DNA of 42,856 bases, from positions 1 to 42,856 of the forward strand of contig JAUQYB010000053.1 in the NCBI GenBank assembly GCA_030837825.1, given 5' to 3'. This DNA is from Albidovulum sp. GTDB taxonomy: Bacteria; Pseudomonadota; Alphaproteobacteria; Rhodobacterales; Rhodobacteraceae. The stretch's first letter is position 1, and the number at the start of each line of letters is the position of its first letter. Under the pieces are notes generated by a model. It searched no databases, had not been told where the DNA came from, and worked only from the letters and a program-made list of their open reading frames with translations. The position numbers were made by a program, and so were the translations under genes. This document shows, one piece after another, positions 1 through 8,057 of this stretch.

Positions 1-684
1 CGCGAGCTTCAGCGCATAGCCCCCCGCCGCCGCCGTCGCGGTCGCGTTGGCACCGATCGCAAAGCCGACCCCGGCCAGCCCCTCGCCGATCGAGTAGAAC
101 CCGTCGTGGTCGGCGTCGGAATAGGCCACACCGGTCAGGAACACGTCGGGCCCGGATTTCGCGAAATCCTGCGTCACCATCGAGGCGGTATAGGTGACGC
201 CGCCCAGGGTGAACCCGCCCAGCTCCTGCCCGATGCCGAGCTGGCGGAACCCTTCGCCGAGGATGTTCTCGCGGTGGTGGGGGCTGAGGAACAGGTCGCC
301 ATGTTGCAGGCCGATCGTGGAGTCGGCGCGGAGCGTGCCGGTGCTGCCGCGCCAGGCGATGTTTTCGCCCCAGCCCCAGCCGTTGGCGAAGACATAGCCC
401 GCGTCCGACATGCGGTCACCCGGATCGCTGCCGCCCGGTCCGGTGTGGGTGAAGCTGTCGGCGGCGAGCATCCACAGCGAATGGTCGCTGGCGGCGTCCT
501 GCAGCAGCGCGTCGGGCGCCAGCGCCGATTTCGCCGCCGCGGTGATCGTTCCGGCCACCAGCCCCTGGTTCAGCGCGATGCCGTGGCGCGCCGCCTCCGC
601 CGCGGGATCGAGCCGGGCGCGGTTGACCAGTTCCAGCATGAATTGTTCTTCGGCCGTCCACAGGCCGACCGCCGCCACGGCCAT
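1..684 (-). CDS. CAP-domain (SCP/PR-1-like) secreted protein, C-terminus beyond the window
   Basis: The frame is open for 228 codons and runs off the left edge, so the gene is partial. The start is the ATG at 684: an in-frame TGA lies 12 codons... or fewer upstream, and no earlier start is available after it. The first ~140 residues carry CAP-family hallmarks: an early FMLELVNRAR helix, a His in SFTHTGPGG, GWGENIAW, and HHRENILGEGF followed by LGIG, which matches the family's HRxNIL pattern. After the CAP domain comes a segment with YSDADHDGFYSIGEGL that resembles the start of an SdrD-B-like or calcium-binding repeat. No N-terminal signal peptide is visible. Together with the Asp-rich tail, this suggests type I (RTX-style) secretion, which is inference because the C-terminus is missing. 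The gene follows the HerA-like gene on the same strand after about 120 bases. Confidence 0.8.
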   Translation of the reverse strand, partial: MAVAAVGLWTAEEQFMLELVNRARLDPAAEAARHGIALNQGLVAGTITAAAKSALAPDALLQDAASDHSLWMLAADSFTHTGPGGSDPGDRMSDAGYVFANGWGWGENIAWRGSTGTLRADSTIGLQHGDLFLSPHHRENILGEGFRQLGIGQELGGFTLGGVTYTASMVTQDFAKSGPDVFLTGVAYSDADHDGFYSIGEGLAGVGFAIGANATATAAAGGYALKLA

Positions 685-805
685 CCTCGCGCCTCATCTC
701 CTGCCGCCGCCCGCCCTGCCCTGACTAGCGCCTGGCTGCGGCAGGAAGATGGCGAGGATGCGGCAGGAACGGTGCCGGTAGGGCCCCGGGGGGGCGCGCG
801 CGGCG

Positions 806-2353
806 CTACCGCGACTTGAAGAGCGAGCCGAGGATTCCCCGCACCAGCGCCTGACCGGTCCGGGTGCCGAGCTGACGGGCGAGGCTCTTGCCGAAGGCGG
901 TGGCGACGCTGTCGGAGCGCGAGGCGGAGCGCCGCGCGGTGGAACGTCCCGCGTCCCCGCCGTCATAGCGGCGCGCCTGCTTCAGTTCGCGCAGTTCCGC
1001 CTTCATCTTCTCTTCCTCCGCCGCAGCTTCGGCCGCCGCCGACGCGGCCGCCGCCGATCTGGCCTGAAGCCGCTCGAAGGCCGAGTCGCGGTCGACCACG
1101 GTGTCGTATTTGAACCCCAGCCCGGTGGCCGCGATCACCGCCTGCCGCTCGTCGGCCGTGACCGGGCCGAGCCGGCTTGCCGGCGGGCGGACCAGCGTGC
1201 GCTCGACCATGCCCGGCACGCCCTTCGCCTCGAGGAACGAGGTCACCGCCTCGCCGGTCCCCACCTCCTTGATCGCGGTCTCGGTGTCGAAGCGCGGGTT
1301 GGCGCGGTAGTTCTCGGCGGCACGGGCAAGGTCGCGCTGGTCCTTGGCGGTGAAGGCGCGCAGCGCGTGCTGGACCCGGTTGCCGAGCTGGCCGAGGATG
1401 TCGTCGGGCACGTCGGCGGGGTTCTGGGTGATGAACCAGACGCCGACCCCCTTGGAGCGGATCAGCCGGGCCACCTGTTCCACCTTGTCGACCAGCGCCT
1501 TCGGCGCGTCGTCAAAGAGAAGGTGCGCCTCGTCGAAAAAGAAGACGAACTTCGGCTTGTCGGGGTCGCCGACCTCGGGCAGGTCCTCGAACAGCTCCGA
1601 CAGCAGCCACAGCAGGAAGGTCGCGTAGAGCCGGGGCGAGCCCATCAGCCGGTCGGCGGCGAGGATGTTGACCTGCCCCCGCCCGTCCGGCGCCAGCCGC
1701 ATCATGTCGGCGAGGTCGAGCGCCGGTTCCCCGAAAAGCCGCGTGCCGCCCTGGTTTTCCAGCACGAGGAGCTGGCGCTGGATCGCGCCCACCGTCGCCG
1801 GCGCGACGTTGCCGTAGCGCAGGCCGATCGCGTCGGCATTCTCGCCGATCCAGACCAGCATCGCCTGCAGGTCCTTGAGATCGAGAAGCGGCAGCCCCTC
1901 CTCGTCGGCGAGCCGGAAAGCGATGTTGAGCACGCCCTCCTGCGGCTCGCTGAGCTCCATGAGCCGCGACAGGAGCAGCGGGCCCATCTCGGTGACGGTG
2001 GTCCGCACCGGCGTGCCCTGTTCGCCGTAGAGATCCCAGAACGCCACCGGGAACGACCGGTATTGCAGGTCGTAGCCGATCGTCTCGCAGCGCTTCACGA
2101 AGGCGTCGTGGAGCTTCGCCTCGGCCGAGCCGGCCACGGCAAGACCGGCGAGATCGCCCTTCACGTCGGCCAGGAACACCGGCACGCCGGCGGCCGAAAA
2201 GCTTTCCGCCAGCGTCTGCAGCGTGACCGTCTTGCCGGTTCCGGTCGCGCCCGCGATGAGGCCGTGGCGGTTGCCGTATCTGAGCAGAAGCTCTTGCGGC
2301 ACGCCGTAGCCCTCGCCGCCGCCGCCCACGAAAATTGCGCCTTCGGTCAACAC
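806..2353 (-). CDS. HerA-like/DUF853 (YjgR-type) ATPase
   Basis: This 515-residue protein belongs to the helicase HerA-like DUF853 family of RecA-fold hexameric ATPases. Its role is poorly defined but presumed to be nucleic-acid translocation. The Walker A motif GATGTGKT is at residues 35-42 and the Walker B/DEAH motif (FFFDEAHLL) at about 271-279, followed by an arginine-rich [19 protein letters not shown] segment typical of the family. An Ala/Glu/Lys-rich coiled-coil stretch lies near residues 430-465, ahead of a basic tail. The likely start is GTG at 2353, preceded at short distance by a strong GAGGGGGG ribosome site. Length is normal for the family. Upstream is the intergenic region holding the small-RNA candidate on the opposite strand; downstream is the CAP protein. 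The family call is firm; the cellular role is unknown. Confidence 0.9.
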   Translation of the reverse strand: MLTEGAIFVGGGGEGYGVPQELLLRYGNRHGLIAGATGTGKTVTLQTLAESFSAAGVPVFLADVKGDLAGLAVAGSAEAKLHDAFVKRCETIGYDLQYRSFPVAFWDLYGEQGTPVRTTVTEMGPLLLSRLMELSEPQEGVLNIAFRLADEEGLPLLDLKDLQAMLVWIGENADAIGLRYGNVAPATVGAIQRQLLVLENQGGTRLFGEPALDLADMMRLAPDGRGQVNILAADRLMGSPRLYATFLLWLLSELFEDLPEVGDPDKPKFVFFFDEAHLLFDDAPKALVDKVEQVARLIRSKGVGVWFITQNPADVPDDILGQLGNRVQHALRAFTAKDQRDLARAAENYRANPRFDTETAIKEVGTGEAVTSFLEAKGVPGMVERTLVRPPASRLGPVTADERQAVIAATGLGFKYDTVVDRDSAFERLQARSAAAASAAAEAAAEEEKMKAELRELKQARRYDGGDAGRSTARRSASRSDSVATAFGKSLARQLGTRTGQALVRGILGSLFKSR

Positions 2354-2543
2354 CTTGCCCCCCTCTCGTCACCAGATGGCCCGGCAACAATACAGCCTCG
2401 GCCGGGCGGTGCCAGAGCCGATTGCATCGCCGCCGCCAGCCGCGGTGCCCTGGCGACGGCGCCGTCGCGCCAAACCGACCGCGCCGCCGCGGCGAGACCT
2501 TTTTTCGTTCAGAATCAGCTTTCTGCGCGTTCGATTTTTACAG

Positions 2544-2572
2544 TTGACGCAAGGAAGCGAAGCAAATAGCGT
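2544..2572 (+). promoter_or_regulatory. Sigma-70-type promoter of the small-RNA candidate
   Basis: TTGACG at 2544-2549 and TAGCGT at 2567-2572 are separated by exactly 17 bases. The -35 box is nearly consensus and the -10 box is weak, as is common in Rhodobacterales. It points into a short non-coding stretch that ends in a strong terminator, not into a gene. Confidence 0.5.
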
Positions 2573-2578
2573 GCGTGC

Positions 2579-2649
2579 CAATGACTAAGTCGGCCTGTCC
2601 GACAGGGAGCGAAAGATCGGGAAAGGGCCCCGCAGGGGGCCCTTTTTTT
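2579..2649 (+). ncRNA. Candidate intergenic small RNA (about 70 nt)
   Basis: A promoter-like pair (2544-2572) is followed at the right distance by a compact unit. Hairpin 1 has arms GTCGG (2589-2593) and CCGAC (2599-2603) around loop CCTGT. A single-stranded purine-rich linker, AGGGAGCGAAAGATCGGGAAA, follows. The unit ends in an intrinsic terminator with arms GGGCCCC (2625-2631) and GGGGCCC (2636-2642) and seven T at 2643-2649. No credible start codon and ribosome site open a reading frame inside it. The layout is typical of a trans-acting, possibly Hfq-dependent sRNA, and the purine-rich linker could be a seed. I do not recognise it as a named family. The alternative is a terminator for a short unannotated transcript. 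The stretch 2650-2795 beyond it shows no gene. Confidence 0.5.
2625..2649 (+). terminator. Rho-independent terminator of the small-RNA candidate
   Basis: A perfect 7-bp GC stem (2625-2631 with 2636-2642) and a 4-base loop are followed immediately by seven T. No protein gene on the plus strand precedes it in the window, so it must serve the short intergenic transcript. Confidence 0.85.
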
Positions 2650-2795
2650 CATGCCTGCGCCGCGCGCGTCCCCGCGCCGCCCGGCACCTCGGCAGAAAAC
2701 CGCTCCCCCCCTGGTCCCGTGCTTTCGCCGCTGACACCGCCGGGGGCGCGTGTTAAAGCCAGCGCGAAATCCTCATGGATCAACGGAAAGAACAC

Positions 2796-3446
2796 ATGAC
2801 CGCACTTGCAAGACCGCTGGCCCTCGTCCTCGCCCTTCTCGCCGCCCCGGCCGTCGCGCAGGAAACCGCGCCCGACGCGGGAACCCCGGCGCCGGAAGCG
2901 GCAACCCCGGCCCCTGCCGAAGCCCCCGCCGCTGCCCCCGCCGCTGCCCCCGGGGCGACCGCCCCGGCCGCCGACGGCGTCGGCGAACCCTATGTGTCGG
3001 AGACCTTCGAGGCCTGGGAACTGCGCTGCGTGCGCACCGAGGACGGATCGGACCCCTGCCAGCTCTACCAGCTCCTGAAAGACAAGGAGACCGCCAAGCC
3101 GGTGGCCGAGATCAGCCTTCTGGCGCTGCCCGAGGGCGGCGAGGCCGTCGCCGGCGCGACGATCATCGTGCCCCTGGAAACGTTGCTGACGCAGCAGCTC
3201 AACATCACCGTCGACAAGGGCAAGACCAAGCGCTACCCGTTCACCTTCTGCGCCGAGGTCGGCTGCGTCGCGCGGGTGGGCTTCACCCAGGAAGACATCG
3301 ACGGCTTCAAGAAGGGCAATGTCGCGGTCGTGTCGGTGGTGCCGGTGGCGGCACCCGACCGGACGGTCGACGTCGAGATCTCGCTCAAGGGCTTCACCGC
3401 CGGACTTGATGCGGTGGCCAAGGCGAACGCGCCGAAGCAGAACTGA
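2796..3446 (+). CDS. Invasion-associated locus B (IalB) family periplasmic protein
   Basis: This 216-residue protein has a clear Sec signal peptide (MTALARPLALVLALLAAPAVA, cut before QE). A Pro/Ala low-complexity linker covers about residues 25-65, then an IalB domain. Paired cysteines in LRCVRTEDGSDPC and in TFCAEVGC are typical of the family and probably form disulphides in the periplasm. IalB was named for Bartonella invasion, but homologues are widespread in free-living alphaproteobacteria, where the function is unknown. The start at 2796 is chosen over the in-frame ATG at 2775 because GGAAAG lies 5-6 bases ahead of it and the signal peptide begins there. The gene is monocistronic, closed by a strong terminator. 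Confidence 0.85.
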   Translation: MTALARPLALVLALLAAPAVAQETAPDAGTPAPEAATPAPAEAPAAAPAAAPGATAPAADGVGEPYVSETFEAWELRCVRTEDGSDPCQLYQLLKDKETAKPVAEISLLALPEGGEAVAGATIIVPLETLLTQQLNITVDKGKTKRYPFTFCAEVGCVARVGFTQEDIDGFKKGNVAVVSVVPVAAPDRTVDVEISLKGFTAGLDAVAKANAPKQN

Positions 3447-3470
3447 GCCCTGCCGCCCGCGGGCCCGATG

Positions 3471-3496
3471 CGCCGCCCCTGAGGGGCGGCGTTTTT
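3471..3496 (+). terminator. Rho-independent terminator after the IalB-family gene
   Basis: A perfect 9-bp stem, CGCCGCCCC (3471-3479) with GGGGCGGCG (3483-3491), has a 3-base loop and is followed by TTTTT. There is no T-run on the opposite side, so it ends only the plus-strand transcript; the converging minus-strand gene stops five bases further on. Confidence 0.85.
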
Positions 3497-3501
3497 CATT
3501 T

Positions 3502-4710
3502 TCAGGCCGCGCGCAGCGCCAGCACCGCGTTCAGCCCGCCGAAGGCGAAGGCGTTCGACAGCGCCGCCGTCACCCTGGCCTGCCGCGCGACGTTCGGCAC
3601 GACGTCGAGCGCGCATTCCGGGTCCGGCTCCTCGTAACCGATGGTCGGGGCGATGACCCCCTCGCGCAGCGCCATGATGCAGGCCAGAAGCTCCACCGCG
3701 CCGGTGCCGCCGATCACATGGCCGTGCATCGACTTGGTGGAGGAGATCATCAGCCGGTCGGCATGAGGCCCGAAGGCATGGGCCACGGCGGCGCATTCGG
3801 TCTTGTCGTTGGCGGCCGTGCCGGTGCCGTGGGCGTTGACATAGCCGACGTCGCCGGGGTTCAGCCCGGCATCGCGAAGCGCCCCGGTGATCGCGCGCTC
3901 CGCTCCCGACTGGCTCGGCATCACGATGTCGGCCGCGTCCGAGGTCATCGAGAAGCCGGCCACCTCGGCCAGGATCTCGGCCCCCCGCGCCCGCGCATGG
4001 TCCCAGTCCTCGAAGACGAAGACCCCCGCACCCTCACCCTGGACCATGCCGTTGCGGTTGGCGCGGAACGGCCGGCAGGCGTCCTTCGACATGACCCGCA
4101 ACCCCTCCCAGGCCTTGATGCCGCCGAAGCACAGCATCGCCTCGGCGCCCCCGGTGATCACCGCCCGCGCCGCACCCGAGCGCACCATCTGGAAGGCGAG
4201 ACCCATCGCATGGTTCGACGAGGCGCAGGCGGTGGCCACGGTGAAGGACGGCCCCCTCAGCGCGTATTCCATGCTGACGTGGCTGGCGGCGGCGTTGTTC
4301 ATCAGCTTCGGCACGACGAAGGGATGGACGCGGTTCTTCCCTTCCTCGTAGACGGTGCGGTAGTTCTCGTCCCAGGTGGTGACGCCGCCGCCGGCGGTGC
4401 CGAACACGACGCCGCAGTCGAGGCCGAGCTTGCCGCGGAAGTCGAGGCCGGACTGGTCCACCGCCTGCCGCGCCGCGATCATGCTGAACTGGGTGAAGCG
4501 GTCGTAAAGCGCGATGTCCTGACGGTTGAAGCAGCTTTCCGGCTCCCATCCCCGGACCTGCGCGCCGATGCGGACCTGAAGCCTTTCGACATCGCGGAAG
4601 GCCAGCGGGCCGATGCCGCAGCGCCCCTCGCGCATCGCCTCCAGGGTCGAGGGCACGTCATGGCCAAGGGCGTTGATCGTGCCCGCCCCGGTGATGGCGA
4701 CGCGCCTCAT
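3502..4710 (-). CDS. fabF: Beta-ketoacyl-ACP synthase, FabF/KAS II type
   Basis: This is a condensing enzyme of fatty-acid elongation, joining malonyl-ACP to an acyl chain. The 402-residue length is normal for FabF. The catalytic triad is intact: Cys162 in TACASS, His294 in NAHGTGT and His331 in KSMHGHVIGG. Its ATG overlaps the stop of the acyl carrier protein gene by four bases, so the two are translationally coupled, and lpxD precedes them. That context points to a special acyl chain for lipid A rather than bulk fatty-acid synthesis; this is inference from neighbours. It may be a paralogue of a housekeeping FabF encoded elsewhere. Confidence 0.9.
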   Translation of the reverse strand: MRRVAITGAGTINALGHDVPSTLEAMREGRCGIGPLAFRDVERLQVRIGAQVRGWEPESCFNRQDIALYDRFTQFSMIAARQAVDQSGLDFRGKLGLDCGVVFGTAGGGVTTWDENYRTVYEEGKNRVHPFVVPKLMNNAAASHVSMEYALRGPSFTVATACASSNHAMGLAFQMVRSGAARAVITGGAEAMLCFGGIKAWEGLRVMSKDACRPFRANRNGMVQGEGAGVFVFEDWDHARARGAEILAEVAGFSMTSDAADIVMPSQSGAERAITGALRDAGLNPGDVGYVNAHGTGTAANDKTECAAVAHAFGPHADRLMISSTKSMHGHVIGGTGAVELLACIMALREGVIAPTIGYEEPDPECALDVVPNVARQARVTAALSNAFAFGGLNAVLALRAA

Positions 4711-4970
4711 GCGGCCTTCGCCACCAGGTCCTCGACCGCGCGGATCATCGCCTCGACCGAGGACATGTCGAACTCGCTCCGGCCGGGCTCGTTGGCGTTG
4801 AACGGCACGGTGACGTCGAAGGTCTCCTCGATGGCGAAGATCGCCTCGACCAGGCCGAGGCTGTCGATCCCGAGGTCCTGGAGCGTCATCTCCGGCCGGA
4901 CCTCGGCCACGTCCAGCACCGCCTGTTCGGCGATGATCGCGATCACCCTGTCCCTAACGCTCGTCGTCAT
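4707..4970 (-). CDS. Acyl carrier protein, specialised
   Basis: This 87-residue acidic protein has the 4'-phosphopantetheine site at Ser37 in LGIDSLGLVEAIFAIEE. The start is the ATG at 4970 (MTTSVRDRVI), which overlaps the end of lpxD by 17 bases; a longer in-frame opening upstream is antisense-like and non-homologous. It differs from typical housekeeping AcpP (about 78 residues, near fabG/fabF): it is longer, with a NANEPGRSEFDMSS loop before the last helix. Placement between lpxD and a KAS gene recalls the rhizobial acpXL-fabF clusters that build unusual lipid A acyl chains, though the sequence is not clearly AcpXL. It probably feeds the adjacent synthase and acyltransferase. Confidence 0.85.
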   Translation of the reverse strand: MTTSVRDRVIAIIAEQAVLDVAEVRPEMTLQDLGIDSLGLVEAIFAIEETFDVTVPFNANEPGRSEFDMSSVEAMIRAVEDLVAKAA

Positions 4971-6087
4971 CGCCCGCCTCCTTCGGTCCCGGATCGGCCC
5001 GCCCGGCAATGGCCGCGCGAAGGGCCGCCACCTGCTCGAACAGCCGCGGCAGGCGGCGGATGTTCTTCCAGGCCTGCACATGGGTTTCCATCTTCAGCGC
5101 CGGATACCCCAGCAGCACCCGGCCCGCCGGCACGTTCGACAGGATCTTCGTCCCCCCGCCCGCGATTACATCGTCCCCGATGAAGATGTTGTCCACCGCC
5201 CCGCACTGGCCGCCGAGAACGACGCGGTTGCCGATCCGGACCGAGCCTGCGATTCCGGTCTGGCCGCAGAGCAGGCAATCCTCGCCCACCACCACGTTGT
5301 GGCCGAGGTGCACGAGGTTGTCGAGCTTGGTGCCGTTGCCGATGGCGGTGGCGCGGATCGTGCCCGCGTCCACCGTCGCGTTGGCGCCGATCTCCACATC
5401 GTCGCCGATCACGACACCGCCGAGCGAGCGGATGCCCAGCCATTTCTGCGCCCGGATCTCCTCGCGCTGGCCGAGCGTCCGGCGCACCTCCTCGGCACCC
5501 GAGGTCTCGGGCGTGACATAGGAAAACCCGTCGCCGCCGATCACCGTGCCGGGCTGGCAGAGGAAGCGGTCGCCGATCCTGACGTTCTGGCCGATGCGGA
5601 CGCCCGGGTGGATCAGCGCATCATCGCCCAGCCGGCTGCCGGGCCCGATGGTGACGTGCGCCGCGATCCGCGCCCGGGCGCCGATCGTCGCGCCCTCGCC
5701 GATCACCGCGAAGGGACCGATCGCCGCGCCCGCGCCCAGGGTCGCGCCGGCGCCGATGACGGCCGTCGGATGAATCCCCCCGGCAATGCCGGCACCGGCA
5801 TCGAAGACCCGCGTGATCGCCACCATCGCCAGCCGCGGCCGGCCGACGAAGATCGCGGCCTGAAGCCCCAGCGCCCGCCAGTCCGCGCCCGCCCAGAGCA
5901 CGGCGGCGCGCGCCTGCCCGCGGGAAAGCCCGCCGGCGTATTTCGCATCCATCGCCAGGGCGAGGTCGTCCGGCCCTGCGTCGGCCGGCTCCGCCACGCC
6001 GGTCACCCTGAGCGACAGCTCGCCCTCTGCGGCCGCCCCCAGCGCGCGCGCGATCTCCTCGACCGTATGGCTTTTCTTCCCGTGCAT
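4954..6087 (-). CDS. lpxD: UDP-3-O-acylglucosamine N-acyltransferase (LpxD-like)
   Basis: LpxD transfers a 3-hydroxyacyl chain from ACP to the 2-amino group of UDP-3-O-acylglucosamine in lipid A synthesis. Residues 1-100 form the uridine-binding N-terminal domain. From about 106 to 320 runs a left-handed beta-helix of hexapeptide repeats (for example VIGAGATLGAGAAIGP). The expected catalytic histidine is His263 in LGHNVVVG. At 377 residues it is longer than the usual ~340. The extra length lies mainly in a polar loop at about 193-222, between GGDGFSY and LGGVVIGDDVEIGAN, and in an acidic tail. It lies outside the classical bamA-lpxD-fabZ-lpxA cluster, so it may be a second, specialised LpxD. 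The ACP gene overlaps its end; the L,D-transpeptidase gene precedes it by 36 bases. Confidence 0.9.
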   Translation of the reverse strand: MHGKKSHTVEEIARALGAAAEGELSLRVTGVAEPADAGPDDLALAMDAKYAGGLSRGQARAAVLWAGADWRALGLQAAIFVGRPRLAMVAITRVFDAGAGIAGGIHPTAVIGAGATLGAGAAIGPFAVIGEGATIGARARIAAHVTIGPGSRLGDDALIHPGVRIGQNVRIGDRFLCQPGTVIGGDGFSYVTPETSGAEEVRRTLGQREEIRAQKWLGIRSLGGVVIGDDVEIGANATVDAGTIRATAIGNGTKLDNLVHLGHNVVVGEDCLLCGQTGIAGSVRIGNRVVLGGQCGAVDNIFIGDDVIAGGGTKILSNVPAGRVLLGYPALKMETHVQAWKNIRRLPRLFEQVAALRAAIAGRADPGPKEAGDDDER

Positions 6088-6123
6088 CTTCCGTCCCCGG
6101 ACCCCAGCAGCCCTGCGACGGAT

Positions 6124-7740
6124 TTAGCCCTGAACCGCGTCCAAAACCACCCCGGCGGCCTGCATCTCTTCGAAAATCCGCGCATCGCGCCCGTAGACGT
6201 CGCGGCGGTATTCGATCCGCCCGCGCGCGTCGGGCCAGGCGGTGAAGTAGACCAGATGCACCGGCACCGGCTGATCGAGCCTGATCGTGTTCTCGGCCCG
6301 GGTCTTCAGATGCTGCTCAAACAGCCCCTCCGGGTCGTCGGTCTGCCGCGCAAGCAGCGCATAGGCGAAATCGAACGGCTTGCCGAGACGGATGCAGCCG
6401 TGGCTGTAGGCGCGCACCTCCTTGCCGAAGAGCGACTTCGACGGCGTGTCGTGAAGATAGATGTTCCACTTGTTCGGGACCATGAACTTCACCAGGCCGA
6501 GCGCGTTGTCGTCCGACGGCGGCTGCGAGATCGAAAAGGGAAAGTTCTTCGCGGTGAACTGGGTGAAGTCGGTCGCGTCCCGGTTCACCACGCGGCCGCG
6601 GCGGTCGACGATCTTCAGATGGCTGACCGCGCGCGGGTTCTTCTGCAGCATCGGCAGGTATTCCTTGACCGTGATCGACCTGGGCACGTTCCACGTCGGG
6701 TTCACGACCATGAATTCCATCTGGTCGGAAAATTCCGGGCTGCGGCGGTCGGCCTGGTTCATTCCGACCACGGTGACCGTCTCGAACGTCACCTTGCCGT
6801 CGTCGATGATCTTGGCGGTGAAATCGGGCAGATTCACCCAGATATGCCGCCTGCCGAGCGGCAGCCCGTTCATCCAGCGCAGCCGCTCCATCGCCACCAG
6901 CACCGAGGCGAGGCGCGCGTCCGGCGCGACGTTGATCTCGGCGATCGTGCCCTCGCCGGCGACGCCGTCGGGCGTCAGGCCGTGGTCGATCTGGAACCGC
7001 TGCACCGCCTTCTGCAATGCGCCGTCATAGCCCGGCGCCACCGACCCCCCGAGATAGCCCATGCGGATCATCCGGTCGCGAAGCGCGATGACGGCGGGGC
7101 CGGACTCGCCGGGCTCCAGCGCGCCCTTGCCGACGGCCGGCCCCCAGCCGCCCGCGGCGATGACCCGGCGCAGATCGAGCATCCCGTGACGCAGCGCGGC
7201 ATAGTCCGGCCCCTGCGGCGGCAGCGCGCGGACGAAGGCGCCCGGATCGCCGGCCGCCGCGAACGACCGGAGCGTCGCCAGCGGATCGCGCACCGGCACC
7301 TCGCGGACGAGGCCTGCGTCGATGCTCGCGGGCTTGATGAAACCGGTCCGGACATCCTGCGCATAGGCCAGGAACGCGCGCGTCACGGCGACCTCGAGCT
7401 GGCCGCGCTCGCGCTCCGACCGCACGGTGCGGAATTTCTCGCCGAGTGCTGCCGCGTCGTAGCGGCCGGCCGGAAGCCCGTGATCGGCAGCGCCGTCGAG
7501 TGCTGCGAACAGCGCCTGCCGCCGGCCGGCGTCCGCCGCCGTGGTCCACAGGGGCGCGAAGTCGCGTTCGCGGTAGAAGGCCGCCACCGCATCGATTTCG
7601 GCGGATTGCTCGGCCACCGCCTGACGGAAGGCCAGATCGCCGGGCGTCAGCGCCGCCAGCGGAGTGGCCGAAACCAGCGCCGAAAGCGCCGCCGACGCGG
7701 CAAGGGTCGCCCAGGCGGTGCGGCGCGACAACGACGTCAT
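6124..7740 (-). CDS. L,D-transpeptidase, YcbB/LdtD type
   Basis: This 538-residue periplasmic enzyme makes 3-3 peptidoglycan cross-links. It has an N-terminal signal segment (hydrophobic to about residue 30), a scaffold domain, and a peptidoglycan-binding domain at about 210-270 (ALRDRMIRMGYLGG ... FQIDHGLTPDGVAG). A YkuD catalytic domain covers about 295-470, with His430 (LHDTPSKSLF) and the signature AYSHGCIRLG (His447, Gly448, Cys449 as nucleophile). The start at 7740 (MTSLSRR) is preferred because a signal peptide follows it at once; extending to 7989 adds non-homologous sequence. It heads an operon with lpxD, ACP and KAS, so it couples peptidoglycan and lipid A functions, and it is divergent from the DUF882 gene. 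Confidence 0.92.
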   Translation of the reverse strand: MTSLSRRTAWATLAASAALSALVSATPLAALTPGDLAFRQAVAEQSAEIDAVAAFYRERDFAPLWTTAADAGRRQALFAALDGAADHGLPAGRYDAAALGEKFRTVRSERERGQLEVAVTRAFLAYAQDVRTGFIKPASIDAGLVREVPVRDPLATLRSFAAAGDPGAFVRALPPQGPDYAALRHGMLDLRRVIAAGGWGPAVGKGALEPGESGPAVIALRDRMIRMGYLGGSVAPGYDGALQKAVQRFQIDHGLTPDGVAGEGTIAEINVAPDARLASVLVAMERLRWMNGLPLGRRHIWVNLPDFTAKIIDDGKVTFETVTVVGMNQADRRSPEFSDQMEFMVVNPTWNVPRSITVKEYLPMLQKNPRAVSHLKIVDRRGRVVNRDATDFTQFTAKNFPFSISQPPSDDNALGLVKFMVPNKWNIYLHDTPSKSLFGKEVRAYSHGCIRLGKPFDFAYALLARQTDDPEGLFEQHLKTRAENTIRLDQPVPVHLVYFTAWPDARGRIEYRRDVYGRDARIFEEMQAAGVVLDAVQG

Positions 7741-8057
7741 GAAAGCCTCATTCGAGAATCCGCAAAATCCTTCCCGCCAATGTCCGGCATTCCCGGCGCC
7801 AAGTCCATGAAGCCGCTGCGCGGCGGCGGGCGGACTGTCGCATTTCGGCAACTGCAATGCGAATTGCGCGGCGCGGAATCCACACAACCGGCAGTTCAGC
7901 AAATTCTTGCCGATCCCGCCGCAATTTCCGGACTGCGCACAATTGTCCGGTTGGCTGCGGAATCGACTTGTGCAATAACAATGGTGCACTTGGGGAACTC
8001 AATAATCTCAAGCCGTTGGAAACACGGCAAAAAGAGCTACGGGACAGGCGTTCAGCC
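7741..8057. promoter_or_regulatory. Divergent intergenic region, L,D-transpeptidase / DUF882
   Basis: These 317 bases separate two divergent envelope genes and must contain both promoters. The part at 7855-7990 is clearly more AT-rich than its surroundings. TTGGCT (7951-7956) followed after 17 bases by AATAAC (7974-7979) is a weak candidate promoter for the plus-strand gene. No gene or palindromic operator stands out. Confidence 0.4.
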
